From Hoplostethus atlanticus (Eukaryota > Chordata > Actinopteri > Trachichthyiformes > Trachichthyidae), in contig JAXDDX010000014.1 of the NCBI GenBank assembly GCA_034670405.1, positions 2,963,001 through 3,027,000 of the forward strand: a stretch of DNA of 64,000 nucleotides, given 5' to 3'. Position 1 is the stretch's first letter; the number at the start of each line of letters is the position of its first letter. Made by a program: the position numbers and the translations under genes. Below, in pieces: positions 1-12,287 of this stretch. The notes under the pieces were generated by a model, which had not been told where the DNA came from, made no database searches, and saw nothing but the letters and a program-made list of their open reading frames with translations.

Positions 1-438
1 GTCCAGACTTTATTCATATGCATCATAAGCTCTTGAATTGATTACATTTGTAGCACAGAAAAAAAAGACAGTCTTAAAGCTACACCCGGCATGGGGAAAG
101 GGAATGGGTCATGGGTCACAGGTCATGGGTTGGTAACGCTTGGGTTTAAGAGAGAGGGAGAAGAGGAAAATCAGTGAAAGTAAGGTTGAACAGTGTCGTG
201 GTTTACTAATGTAATTAAGTAACTACTAAAATATATAACCCCCCATATTTACAGAAAAATGCAATGTAAGTAGATATACAAACCCCCATATAGACAGAAA
301 TATACAATGTAAACAAATATTGATTGTCACATAAGGCATGAAATCTGAGCTATTTATGGGCTTCATGAAAAAACCCTGTTCAAAGTCAAAATGCAAGAAG
401 CACTCAAAAACCCGTCAAAGGCACCTTCACCTTGCCTG
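1..438. other. no gene recognised
   Basis: AT-rich unique-looking sequence with a few imperfect short repeats (a 'catgggtcacaggtcatggg'-like run near 105-130). No open frame or recognisable repeat was seen. Confidence 0.5.
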
Positions 439-930
439 GATTTAGGCTTTAAGGAAGTGAGCAATGTTATTTACAAAAACATCATTTCCCATAGGGGTGA
501 AATTAACTCCATCACATAGAAATAGGCCAGGACTGTCAAACCTAATGTGAGGATGATGTACAAAGCTCCCACTTAAACCCTGAACAAATGTAGCCATAGC
601 AATTTTTACCCACTTCCTGGACTTGTCGATATTCTCTGGAATGGCAGCAGCTTCCAACAAGCGTCTCCGGGAGACGGCAGACAGGATCATTTGCATCAGG
701 TGGGTGAAGGTGCTGCAGGTCCTCCTTCATTCATAATGAACTTCAGACTGGAGATCTTGCTCAGATATTTGCTGCCCCAGTGAATGACCAGGGCATCCAG
801 GGATTGTCTTCATCTGAGGGACTGGTTAAAAAGCGGGTTACCCCAGGCTACCACTGGACACAGGCATCCATCTCAAGGTTGGTACCCATGGTCTCTAACA
901 GTCTCTCCTCCGGGGCACAGCTGTTTACCA
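439..930 (-). pseudogene. SGNH/GDSL hydrolase-like domain fragment from a retroelement
   Basis: The minus strand encodes a broken SGNH-hydrolase-like domain. The best stretch is an 84-codon frame at 442-696. It contains a segment of the type PHIRFDSPGLF, then DGVNFTPMGND at residues 62-72. In this family that block normally reads DGVHL, with the Asp and His of the catalytic triad; here the His position is Asn (N65). Upstream on the same strand, near 755-800, another frame reads DALVIHWGSKYL, matching the family block whose usual GGND is here GSKY. The two parts lie in different frames and in-frame stops separate them further upstream, so the copy is dead. In fish such domains occur in host repeats, including tyrosine-recombinase retroelements of the Ngaro/DIRS group; that source is inference. 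No reverse transcriptase is adjacent. Confidence 0.62.
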
Positions 931-1011
931 TGATCCACAGCTTATCTGTGCATAAAAAATGCAAAGCAATAATTCAGTTATATACGTTGAAGGTGTAAAA
1001 TGCCATTCCAA

Positions 1012-1749
1012 TGTAAGGACATGACTGGTGTCTGTGTCTCATGGGTGTGTCTCTCCCCTCGCCACATGAGCTGCACCGGCAAGGCTGATGCCCATCAAGC
1101 CTGAGTGTGGGTGTCGGCTGGCCAATGGGGAGCCTCCAGGTTCCAGGCCCCGGAGTTTTAAAAGAGGAAAGATACAGGGACGAAGGAGTTTTTTTGTTTG
1201 CCGGCCGGTCAGAAAATAAATTGTACAGCGAACGCGAGTTGGAGCGAGGCAGAGGGACAACAGACGATGTGGTATAGTCACATGATTGTGTGTAGATATA
1301 TTGTATAAGATTTCCCGTAGAGCCGTGATTCTATGCACGGCATCATTGCCGTCGCTGCCCAGCTCGCGTTCCCTCCTGGTTTTAACACTCTTTGTTAATG
1401 GGTTTTTATCTGGATATATTTTTTATCTTTACTTGTATCGGGTAACTGTGCACACAGCAGGTTTTAATTAATGCATGATTTATAGGAGAGCTCGGGTCAG
1501 GGGAACTATTTATAGTTTTACTCTACTCTATGCTGCTTACTGTTTGTTTTTAGTTATTGTCGAGTTGTTCTTAAGACCAGAGCTCCCTAGTTGTTATCTA
1601 AACTTGGCTCCATTCACGCTGTGTTTTAATAAATCAGTTGCCCTGAATCTGTATCTTGTGTCTGTCCAGCAAAGTCAACATAATTCCACTTCAGTACAGA
1701 ACTTATGTGGGTCCTTCTCCAGCATAATAGTAGTTACTATTATCTTACA
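1012..1749 (+). mobile_element. probable solo LTR (738 bp)
   Basis: The segment begins TGTAAG and ends CTTACA, a perfect 6-bp terminal inverted repeat of the TG...CA type. It is flanked by CCAA (1008-1011) and CCAT (1750-1753), an imperfect 4-bp duplication. The first third is CpG- and GC-rich in an AT-rich neighbourhood. An AATAAA polyadenylation signal lies at 1628-1633, followed by T/G-rich sequence, as expected of R-U5. A small palindrome (taatagta-gt-tactatta) lies at 1725-1742 next to the right end. No internal retroelement sequence flanks it, so it would be a solo LTR. Because the duplication is imperfect, the ends are less certain than those of the LTRs at 14285 and 44041. Confidence 0.5.
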
Positions 1750-1753
1750 CCAT

Positions 1754-2510
1754 GATCTACACAGAGCAGGTTGAAGCTGTCTTAATGATGATGGCAGTAT
1801 GGTGATTTCGTTTTAACGGAGATATCCCCCTAATAAATGAAAAACCAACATACCTGTAGAGCATATTACCAATTCATGAGTGACATAAGCTATTTGTACT
1901 CCTGAGGCATACAGACACCAGTCTGTTGTCATTCACTGTGACAGCCAAAACTGGTACTTCTTTCTCCTTTTTGTTTTTCTCTATTTCTATTTCTGTCATA
2001 TAGACTCACTCTTGTGGCATTGTCTTGTTGCACATATTGGATTTGTGGCCATGGCTGCGTGTAGAAAATCAAGTACACTGAAAGACCTGTTGTCCACCAC
2101 ACATGTGGGAGTGATTCATCTGGTCGCTGCATTTGTGTACACTTTCAAAATTACAATGATTGGCTCTGGTTCTGTTACATTGTCTGTTTTGTTGTCTGTC
2201 TGTCATTTGTGATATTGCAGACACTGTTGGAGGAAAGCTATATCACTACTGCATTGCAACATTTGGAAATTTGCAGTTATGGATCATATGTGTCTGTTAT
2301 TTGAATATTTGAGACAACTGTTTTGATTATGCTGGAATGTGTTTCTGCATTGCCAGTATTTCATACTGATTGGCACAAAGTGTCAAGTTTTTAAATGTAA
2401 ATTGCAGAGCAGGAAATGTGGGAAAACGTTGACAGTGATAGGAAAATCCCCTATCTCTAAAACTAGAGTGCACATAAGAAAAGTAGTCTTCCTGATTGAA
2501 GTTTCGCTAT
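1754..2510. other. no gene recognised
   Basis: Unremarkable AT-rich sequence. Short open frames on both strands resemble nothing known to me. Confidence 0.45.
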
Positions 2511-2514
2511 AGCT

Positions 2515-2660
2515 TCATAACACGATGCATGATCACAATCATGACTTCATCGAAATTGGACCAGTGGTGTTTGAGATATAATTTGACTTTAAAATTCATT
2601 ATCCCACCAAGTTTGGTCAAAATCGTGAAATATCACGTTTGAGTTAAAACGTGGTTTGTG
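2515..2660 (-). repeat. dispersed repeat, reverse copy of the 38.9-39.45 kb repeat
   Basis: Read on the minus strand, 2545-2579 gives 'tctcaaacaccactggtcc' followed by 'aatttcgatgaag'. This closely matches the unit motif 'tctcagacaccactggtc' plus 'gattttgatgaaac' of the tandem block at 38957-39360. The neighbouring bases (a 'ttttgaccaaacttggtggg' type run) are also repeat-like. The family has no name that I can supply. Confidence 0.6.
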
Positions 2661-3120
2661 AGATGTCACATTTAAGTAAACAAAAATATAAATAGATATC
2701 ACATTTGACAGACAGACGGACGTCCCACCTACGATGGTTTGATCTAAAAAGATCGTTTTCTATGTTTTTTTGCAGTTCAGACTCTAGAAAAAACATCTGA
2801 CTCAGATTAGCGAAAACATCTGATATAGCTGCCTTTCTGAACATAGCAAGAAAAACAAGGTGCACAGAAGTATATGACCACACACAAGGGGCCAGCTGTG
2901 CCTGCTGTGTCTCAGTGGCACTGTTGAGAGTGAAGGAGGGGCAACGCAACTGTGTCAATCCTGCCACAGACAGCCAGAATAATACCAGAAGTGAGGCAAT
3001 TCTGCCTTCAATATGAGAAAGAATTGTCACTGTCACTCTTGGGTCCAAAAAAAAAAAGACTTAAGTAATGTTAAATAAATATATGCTGTGAACAGGACTT
3101 GTTAGAAAAGAATCAAATAA
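2661..3120. other. no gene recognised
   Basis: A 134-codon minus-strand frame at 2644-3048 starts beside a poly-A run and overlaps the repeat at 2515-2660. It has no domain I recognise, and I treat it as chance. Nothing else was seen. Confidence 0.4.
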
Positions 3121-3124
3121 ATTC

Positions 3125-3315
3125 ACCATAGGTTGCCAGTCCATCACAGACCTAACACATCGACAAACACAAACCTATGGGCAATTTAGAAACCACATGT
3201 CTTCAGAATGTGGGAGAAAACCTGCAGAGTGCCCAGAGGAAACCCACACGAACACAGAGAGAACATACAAACTCCACACAGAGGGCTGAGTTTCAAACCC
3301 ATCTTGCTATGAGGT
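3125..3315 (+). repeat. teleost interspersed repeat fragment ('gtgggagaaaacc...gaggaaacccac' type)
   Basis: The order 'ggttgccagtccatcacag', 'gggcaatttag', 'gtcttcagaatgtgggagaaa', 'agaggaaacccacacgaa', 'agagaacatacaaactccac' and 'ttcaaacccatcttgctatg' is characteristic of a very common fish dispersed repeat. A second copy of the same family, in the same orientation, lies at 30145-30345. Neither copy shows termini or target duplications, so I leave the class open. Confidence 0.68.
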
Positions 3316-5707
3316 GCCATTGAGTAGTGTTATACAATGGTCAATGCGTAATTTTATCAAATGAATAAATAAACACAATTGAGTAGTGCCCAGATCGGTA
3401 TTCAGCTTGGCTGATCTCCTTAATAAAGGACTCAGTCCTTGTACTGGTTCTGAAAAAATGGTATTGGTGCACCTCTAATATCTACTTGTTCAATACAGTC
3501 CACACGAAAAACAGCACAGTGAGGCTTGCTTCACTTAACTTACCAATTCTTCTAACAAATACTATGTGGTTGGTGTGATGATTTTGATTCTAGAAGTTTT
3601 GAAAATCCATGTATGGCTTGTGAGCCAGTGCTGCAGCGGTTTCACCCAACCTCGCTAAGTAATAATAAAACATTGGTTCCTCCTCTTTTTTCATAAATGC
3701 TCATTGAGCTATAGGGACAGTTAGTCATCATTTACAACTCAATAACCAATCGTTCTCTGGATTTAGTAGGGGGCACTTTGGGTGGTCAATCAAATTTCTC
3801 TGGGGGCCAATGCCTTTCCAGGCCCCTCCCTGGACACCATCCTGAAAATAATCGGAGGCTTGGGTATTTAGAGGTGGTATGTATAGATCAGTGGTTTCCA
3901 ACCATGTGCCATCAAGAGCCACATGCATGCAAGTTTTCATTCTAACCGAAGTCTGCACTACATGATTATTACTAGTCCCCCCCCACTGGTTGAAGGTGTG
4001 CTAATCAGTGAAATCAGCTGTTTGATTCGAATCAAAGCCTGCAAGCCTATACACTACTGTAGATGAATCCATTCGACAAAACATTGGAAACAATATAGGG
4101 GTAGGTGGAGAAAGAGGGAGAGAGAGAAAGTGAGGCGGAAAGACCTATTTATTCATTTATTGAGATTTATTGAGAAACCTGTGGAGCATTGTGCCGTCCA
4201 ATATCTGAACGCATAACTGGGGATAAATCGAGGCAGTTAAGTTCAGTTGGTGGACAGGCAAAGAGCGAACATATTTAAAGGACTGTTTTCTCCTTCTCAT
4301 TCCTCAAAGACAGCCTGACAAAGTAACTTCATAAGAGAACGCAACAGAAGTGATGCAACCATTATTTTTGGCTGTATATCTGACAGATTTTTGTAACACT
4401 CTTTGTTTTACAGTTTTACAGACCTTCTCATCATCCTGTTGTGACAGTGCCCTCACCAAGCAATGAGGTAATGACTGGGGATCAGATATAAAATGATATT
4501 CTGAATAAAATAATTTTGATGAAATAGCACTAAATTGAGCAGGTCTCGAAGAATCCACACACTCCAGACTCTTAGGAAAGAGTACTTTTCACAAAGGCAT
4601 GAAAAACATATTTACTTTTATTTTTCATTACAGATGCTCAAAATATAGTGTGTAGTGCAAAAGGACAATACAAACGTGTGTCAAACATTTCGATCACATG
4701 TTCCTCAGTGACACTATATCAATGCCTTTTATAAATATTTTTTTCCCCCAAATGCCCACATAAATATTAATGCCCCTTTTGGAACAAGACCCCATTTATT
4801 TCAATTGTTTGGGGGGAAAGCTGAGATAAAACTGAAGGTGCTAATTCGCTGTGTATTTGGTGGTTGTACGAACTTGAATGGCTTTCCCACTGACACGGGG
4901 TGAGTGGATAACAGAAGTTTCATTTAAAATTTGTTTTATTTGAAAATTGCAAGTGCCAGAGGGACACAATGAATCGACACACTGTTCTCCGACTACAAAG
5001 CCTTGTTGTAAATGTTATTAACCTGGTGACAAATTACCTGGTGTAGTGTTCGGTTTGCATACTCTCAGCCCTCCATGGCACATGGTTTGGCACCCCTGGT
5101 TCATGAAGTGGGGCTGACTGAAGACTGGCCCCTCCCCCTTCATTGAGCCACTGTAGATTCGCTCCATTTACCAATTCACGAGTCGGGTAGGTACACTGAT
5201 GGGAAGGTTTTCTCAGAGCACAGGAAGTGACGAATCGAAACTCACGAACCAAACACACACAGCAGTGAAACAGCGGTGAGCAAGCTATCGCCTCAGCTAT
5301 TGCTAAAGACAGATTGTTGGACAGTTACGTCTTACTGCCAGTTGAGGCCGCCAAAGGCTAAAATACATAGTTATATAATGCAGCTTTATTGCATACTGAA
5401 ACATGACAAATGTCAGGAGCGTTGTAATGCTACATAACCCCATCAAGAAAGTGTTACTTACCTACATTCTTAGGCAAGTTGAAACAACTTTCCCAAGAGT
5501 TGTAGTTCTTTTGTTTTCTTTGTTTGGATTTCCCACCACATATTCCCAACACATCTGTAATGTAATATTTGACAATACATCAAAGTCAGCACATGAAACA
5601 AACAATATTGATGTTTAAAAAGATAACCACAGAATTTTTAGCTGCAAAATATTGTTACATGGAATATTTGCTTTCAATTCACTTACCCACAAACACTCTC
5701 TCACTCA

Positions 5708-5708
<1 letters not shown>
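3316..5708. other. no gene recognised
   Basis: AT-rich sequence with short frames only. A GA-rich patch lies near 4105-4130 and poly-C near 3977-3984. No recognisable repeat or exon was seen. Confidence 0.4.

Positions 5709-5743
<35 letters not shown>
5709..5743. repeat. (CA)n microsatellite
   Basis: An uninterrupted run of CA dinucleotides preceded by TCAC repeats. It accounts for the Thr-His repeats of the 85-codon open frame across it. Confidence 0.95.
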
Positions 5744-5747
<4 letters not shown>

Positions 5748-6653
5748 TTCACACAATGAGGTATACACATCCACTCTGTCTGAGACACACACTCTTAAAA
5801 TGCATATATTCAGCTTGGCATCTTAATGCAGTGTATTCTTTACAGCAACTACTTAAATTCCCTGAACTATTTGCCTTCTGTTAATGCTACCATGTGCCCT
5901 GTGATGACCCCTCTCCACTGGATGATGAACGAATGATTCCTGCCACCGTCATAAATAACATCCAGAGACTTAACCTAGCTCTACTGGATGACATCCAAGC
6001 TGACTTCATATTAGCAATAGGGCCAGAAACCTCCTGCCTTGGCAAACAGCTGGCCTAGATTTATCATTTCCTATCCCTCCTTCTCCCTACAGTCCCCATC
6101 TCTTGCATCACCTCCTTAGCCTGTGTCACACCAGGCTTTTGGTTCAAGGATTATCAATCATTAAATCTCTCTGTAATATAAACCAATGCTGCTGCAGTAT
6201 TTTCATGTAAGATGATAGAAGTGCAGAAATACTGAATTACGTGTAATATCAGCAAACTTCACCTATTTTCATCATGACCCCCTAACAAGCTCCACGAGCA
6301 CTGAGTTTTGGAATGCAAAAAACAACGTAAGACTTTATAATCATGGATGAAATAGGATGATTTTTATTCTTCTGTCTTCACTAGCACCATTTCAAAACGA
6401 GTGGCAAAAGATTTGCCACTGTGCTTTGAGGTACAACTATCAGCAAACTGATTTGTGATAGCCACAAGCCTTTTAATTAATTGTGTTGATTAGTCCTTTA
6501 ACAACAGAAATTGCATTTAAGACATCACCTTGTTTCTGTAGATTCACATGGTCAAGAAAGGTCAGAAATAATGAGTTTTAGTGAGTCATTATGGTGAAGG
6601 AAACTTAATTGCCTGAGTGCTTTCTTTAAGACCAGTCCTTTAAAAGGAGTTGA
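5744..6653. other. no gene recognised
   Basis: No open frame of note and no repeat family recognised. Confidence 0.4.
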
Positions 6654-6668
6654 GGGTTAGGGTTAGGG
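6654..6668 (+). repeat. short telomere-like (GGGTTA) run
   Basis: The sequence gggttagggttaggg contains two and a half vertebrate telomere units. It is too short to claim a former telomere and may be chance or repair-associated. Confidence 0.6.
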
Positions 6669-9600
6669 AATTTATTTGAATACAACTACATATGAATACA
6701 ACTGAAGATAGCTCAAAGGTGTTAGTGGTTCTCCAACCTGAGATAAAGGTGTGATCTCAGTGATAACTACAGTTTACACCCCGCTCCACAGGATTATGCT
6801 CTACTCTAGCAATGGCAATGTAATGCATTTGACACAATACATTAATACCAGTGCTCATTATACATTGATTATACTATCTAATGCGCCGTTGTAAATATGC
6901 CCATTGAAACCTGAAACTCATCAATTACACTGGAAAGAAATAGGTAATACTAAAGATTAGACCCTGATTAGACCCTGATCATTGATGTACAAAGCATCAT
7001 CAAGCCAGCAGCCTCCATGGTGTCCTGATCTGTTCCTTGGGCTTCAGCAGGTGTTCTGTTTATCGACAGTTTTCCTCCAGAGAGAAGTCCTATGTATGAG
7101 CCACTGCTGAAAGATCACAGTGTGGCCTGAAATTAACTGGATATTGATTCACTGCAGAGCAGTCCCCAAGACAGCTATTTGAAGATGCAGCACACAGATA
7201 CTCTAGAAGCCCACTGTCCTGAATTCAGACCAATGACTTGCACTTGTATCATTTGCTCTAACTTCCTTGAGTTTCTTATCCAATCAAGAGGCCACATACA
7301 ATACTATAACAATGGCACAGACGTGAAAAGAACCATAAAGACTGTAGGTGGTGAGTCATTCATTTAGATATCAGGGGCTAAAATACTGCCCATGTGCAGC
7401 ATTTTTCATACACGCTTCAAACTAGACTGTTGAGCAAATATTGATATCCGTTGTAAAGCTCTATATCTAAAGCTCTTACACTTAAACGTGCATATCAAAT
7501 CTATCCACAAAAAGTGGTAATTGGGTTGTTGTTGAGCTGGCTATCATGGACGGATGTGCAGTGGCAGCAGCCATTAAGTTGTGTACAGACAGCACCAGGC
7601 TGGCTGCAGGCCTCCAGGGAGGTGTGTCAGAGCCTTTTAGTGGAAGAGGAGAGGAGTGATGGAACACCCCGCCCCCATGTATCTCCAACTCAATGAGTAG
7701 TCAGACCACTTAAAGAATACAGATGATTGGCAGCCCTAAATTTGTAAACTGCTTATTGCTCTGCTAAAATGTATGAATAATACATGTCAGGCAAAGGCGA
7801 AGTTGCAATGTCTTCATATGAAGCCGTGCGTCAATAGCTACTGTATACCGCATTGACGTTAATAAATATTTTGGTGGTGCTGCTTTTATAGTGAGGTTTT
7901 TATGGATATGTCTTTTGTCTTGTGTGGTTGGCCACTTTTGTCTGCGGCTGTTAAATAAAGTGGCAGCCTACAGTGGAGCACTTCTACCAAAAATGGTGTT
8001 GCCAAAATGCTGAAAACATCTTTAGAACAACATATCATTTTGAACAGGATCAATATAAAAAAGAATGTTTGGTGAATATGTAGTTATATAGCACACAACA
8101 ACATTTTTAAAGTCTGGTTGACAAACGCCTTGTGTGCTATATTAGCATTTCTCTAATATAGCAAATACATGTCTATAGTAAGTGTAATGATGAAGTTCAA
8201 CATAAGCAAGAGAACGTGAACAAGGCATGTGAAACACCAACAGTGAATATCATATAACATCATCAGAAGAATTATGAAAGTTAGTTGGACATCTATTTTT
8301 TCTCATCACATTCCTTAGTGTTTCACTTTGAAAGATTCAGATTAGTGTTTGTATTGACATATGAACTACACTCATATACACTCAAATATCAAATTATTAA
8401 AACAATATCTTAGTTGGATTTTCATACAGTTTTGAGTTAGAAATGTGTTAAGGCCACTTTACAGTAAATTAAAATAGAAACCTGACTGTCATGCAGTGAA
8501 GACAGAGCTACCAAAACGCTCTTTAAATATTGAATCAAATAAAACAAACAAAGCCATAAACTGAAACTGAACGGGTGCTGAAGGACATACATTTTCAATG
8601 TATCAATGTAAATGCTTCTGCAAAGAAGTGATTCCTCTTTCCATTACAAGTATATTTCAGGCAACAGGTTATATCACACTGATAAAGCTGAAGCAGTATC
8701 CTACTACTGTGTCCAAAATTGTTGTCTAAATGCAGATGTGGCTGTAGCCCCTATTTTTCAGCTTCAATATACCAAGTAGCAGGAATCCAGTCTTTAGATT
8801 TCTGCTTTAATGAAGTGCCTTATGTCGTGCTTGATAATATTTTTGTCATCCACTAAAATGTGACAGGTTGATTTGCAGTGATTAAAATAACTTCATATCA
8901 GTCTAATAGTCCCCTCTCTCTCATTACAACAAGAGGTTCAGCTCACAGAAACTTCAGGAAATTCTCACCTCATTCATTACCACAAGTTTGCATGAAACAG
9001 TATTTTTCATGAAACAGCAAGGGGTGGGAAGTGAGAAAAGAAACAGACTCTCTTACCTTTACGTGTGTTGAGACTCTCCAGCTATTTGAATGCAAAATAG
9101 CAGCACAACACACACAGGTGATTAGTATTCTGGTGATATTCATACTCTTAAGGTCATTAGAAGAGATAAATACATGCAGCACATTTGCAGAATGCTTAAT
9201 GCCAAATTGTCAGTATTCTCTCAGGGCAGAGACAGCTGTGAAATGTTCCTCAACAGGCCCAAGTCTCATAATATTTCCATTTAAATGCCAGGACAAAGAA
9301 TACCAAACCGTAATGTTATTCAGAAAGAGGAGCAGGCTTTAGGCTGACAAGATTAGCTTCTTTATCCTCTGCCGCCTACTTCACTCTCTCTGTCAGGGTG
9401 CCTAAATGAGCCTTTCCTCCAGCTTTTTCAAGAGACATACTAAACTGTGGATTCTGTTCAGCACCCTGAGGCTACATCACTGCCAATCTCCTTGAAACTG
9501 TGTGACATGAAACAAGTTTAACCATTCAGAGTCATCACTGCAGAGCGTAGAGCATCTGAAAGCGATGTTGTATATAATGGCCTCAGACCTAATGAGGACC

Positions 9601-12225
9601 TGATTTGCCTCATATCATTCTGAAATATGTTTGTGACTACTCTTTCTTAGTCACTGAGATACACTATGTCAAAAGTATGATAAAGTTAAGAGAAATGTTA
9701 ATACCTACCTAATAGTGACACATTTTAGTAATATATGTTGGCGGTTATGATATTTGAACTGGCATTGCTAATGTTGGTAAATGGACAAATACAAATGCAG
9801 TAGCCAACCTTTTGAGTCTCCATTTGAATTTAATCAAGATGATTTTTCTGCTCCTAATATGAAGTGAACTGTGGAAAATATGTATACATCACAAAAAAGT
9901 GACCTCTTTGTCTCCTCCCCTTTTACATTATGTAGCAACTGATTCATTTTCACATATTTCAACATCTGTTGAATCTTCAACATTAGTATACATATATTTG
10001 AAATGCCAGGATATTACCCTTATTTCTGTGTTTGAATATGTAGAAATGACATCCAGGGAAAATTGTGATAAACGTTACCGATGACACATGCACCAATGAG
10101 CTAGATTTCTATTGGTGAGCATACCCCCTATGCCCTAATCCTTGGATGCGTATGTTGTCATGAAAAACATACCCAAGACAAAGCTCTTGGTACTGATAAC
10201 ACAAATGTCAGTGTTTAGTCCCTGTAGGAACCAAATCTACACGCTGCAAGCACTATATATGAATAATGGGGTGAGCAAAATGAGACAAAACTAATTTATC
10301 TGACAGTCATTGTCTTTTACTGATGTTTGTCTGAACAGAGCAGTTTAGCTTTAAGACCCAACAAGAGCAAAGTGAAGATGGAAACCAAGCGAAGAGGAAC
10401 CACCTGAGACCTCAAGGAAAACAGGCTGGCTGCACTCATTCCCAGACAGAACTGAATATACCTCTGAGTTGGATACTGCATCACTGCTCAATTACATTTC
10501 AGGAGCATATTAAAAGAGACCATAAAATATAGGAATGAATGAAACAAGTGAATGTGCTGGGATCTTTTTCTTTTTGTAGGAAAAAGCTGTGAATTTTATA
10601 TGAAATTGTTTGCTGGAAGACACCTCTCTGTCTATATGTTCTTTGGGTAGTAAGTGGGTGTGTTCAACATTTAGATGCATGGAGAAATGGAGAAAAATAG
10701 CGCTGGGAACATTATAGCAACTTTTCCTCTTTTTATATATTATTTACAGTGCCTAGGTTCATCTGCCTCTGGGAGTCTTGCATCTGGCAATGATTCTGTA
10801 CACCGAAGCATTGACCTTGAGAAAAGGTTTTGAACATAATTAGTCAATAAAATAGATTACTTGATACACTGGTCGAGTTAGTCAACATAAATTATATGTG
10901 GATATAGATGAACTGGCACAGGATGTTTGGTTGAAACTGTATTAACTGCAGTCACTTCTAGGTAGAGTTAGGGTAATCAAAGAAAGCATATTTGACCGAT
11001 TTCAGTCATTCTGTGATAAAGCCTTGAGCTCATAGGCCCGTAACCAGAAACCTGCCATTTATTCTAGGTTCTGATGTTTTTTCCATGTCCCCAGACTGAC
11101 AGACATAGACAGCCTCCTCAAAGTTCGAGGATAAAGTTATGGCTCACGGCTTACTTATTTCCTCAAATAACTCTATGTCTAGTGGTGCTTACTGACTGGC
11201 TGATATTTTATAACTAGCTTACTTTGCTATGTTGTTTTATTATTAAACTGATGCATGACACTGAAGGTCATGCATTTGCATGGCAGTGTTTGACAAGAAA
11301 CTGGTTCCTCTAGCCTTTTTGAGCTTTTAACATGAAAATCTGTCAACACACACTGCTTTAGTAGGTCACAGTCCCAGAGCTGCCATTCTGGTCCTCCTCT
11401 GAGGACATCAACACAAATTGGTTTCTGTTCTACCACACATACACAAAGCTGTTGAGAAGGTGAAAATAATTATTTGGCGGCTGTGATTTGTGGGGCTAAT
11501 AGGTAAATAAGGATCACTGCAAGGGTGAGAAGAACTGCCAGAGAATGATTGTTGGAAAAAAAGACTGATTGAATTCATGACCCAAGTGTAAAATTGTAAA
11601 AGCATACTTTAATAATATTGACGATTCTCACTTCAGCCATTTCTGCATGTAATTTCACTGAAGGTTTGTGACGTATGGATTTTATCTGCTCCAAGGCCAA
11701 CATTTTCAGGAAAGCGCAACAGAGTGAAACACACTTATCACTTATTAATGTTCGCTACTGCTCTGAACCTTTCCAGATGAATCACACAAATATTATGTGG
11801 GACATCTTAGCCAAGGCGTCCTTTAGACATGGGTGTGCTGGGCAGCATGGGGCCCATGCTTGCATAGTGTGCGTATCGGAAGGATTGGCATTGGTCCCAA
11901 CATTTGGACCACATTGTAGTATGTATGCTTGCATATAGGATGCAAGTAGTTTACTGATTGATTCAATGTATATATAATATAGCATTCAATGCAAAATTTT
12001 CTTTACTATCATATACTACTACTATCAACCATTATATCAAGATGTGTAAAATGCATAAAACCGCAAATGATGGACTACAATGATGTTTCAAAATATTTAT
12101 CCCTGCCGTTAGGTGACCTGTAACTTAAAAATGGGTCTGGGTAGGAGGATAGTAGTGTGAGATCTATCAACAGCATTGCTTAATTTATTTTCATAATTTA
12201 AGTTTTTTTAAAGGTCAGGTGGTAT
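6669..12225. other. long gene-free stretch
   Basis: About 5.5 kb of AT-rich sequence with only short unsupported frames, for example 9031-9342 (+) and 11675-11938 (+). I recognise no transposon, SINE or exon here. It is the longest unexplained block in the window and the likeliest to be old unique intronic or intergenic DNA. Confidence 0.4.
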
Positions 12226-12233
12226 CTAGATAG

Positions 12234-12285
<52 letters not shown>
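12226..12285. repeat. compound (GATA)n-(GA)n microsatellite
   Basis: About seven GATA units run directly into about sixteen GA units. Confidence 0.95.

Positions 12286-12287
<2 letters not shown>

Noticed and set aside
2644..3048. 134-codon minus-strand open frame
   Set aside because: No domain, partly inside a dispersed repeat, and no splice or start context.
5709..5743. CRISPR-like or other spaced repeat arrays
   Set aside because: All short-period arrays here and elsewhere in the window are plain microsatellites; there are no repeats with unique spacers, and the DNA is vertebrate.
6654..6668. Former telomere or fusion point
   Set aside because: Only two and a half TTAGGG units, with no subtelomeric repeats around them.
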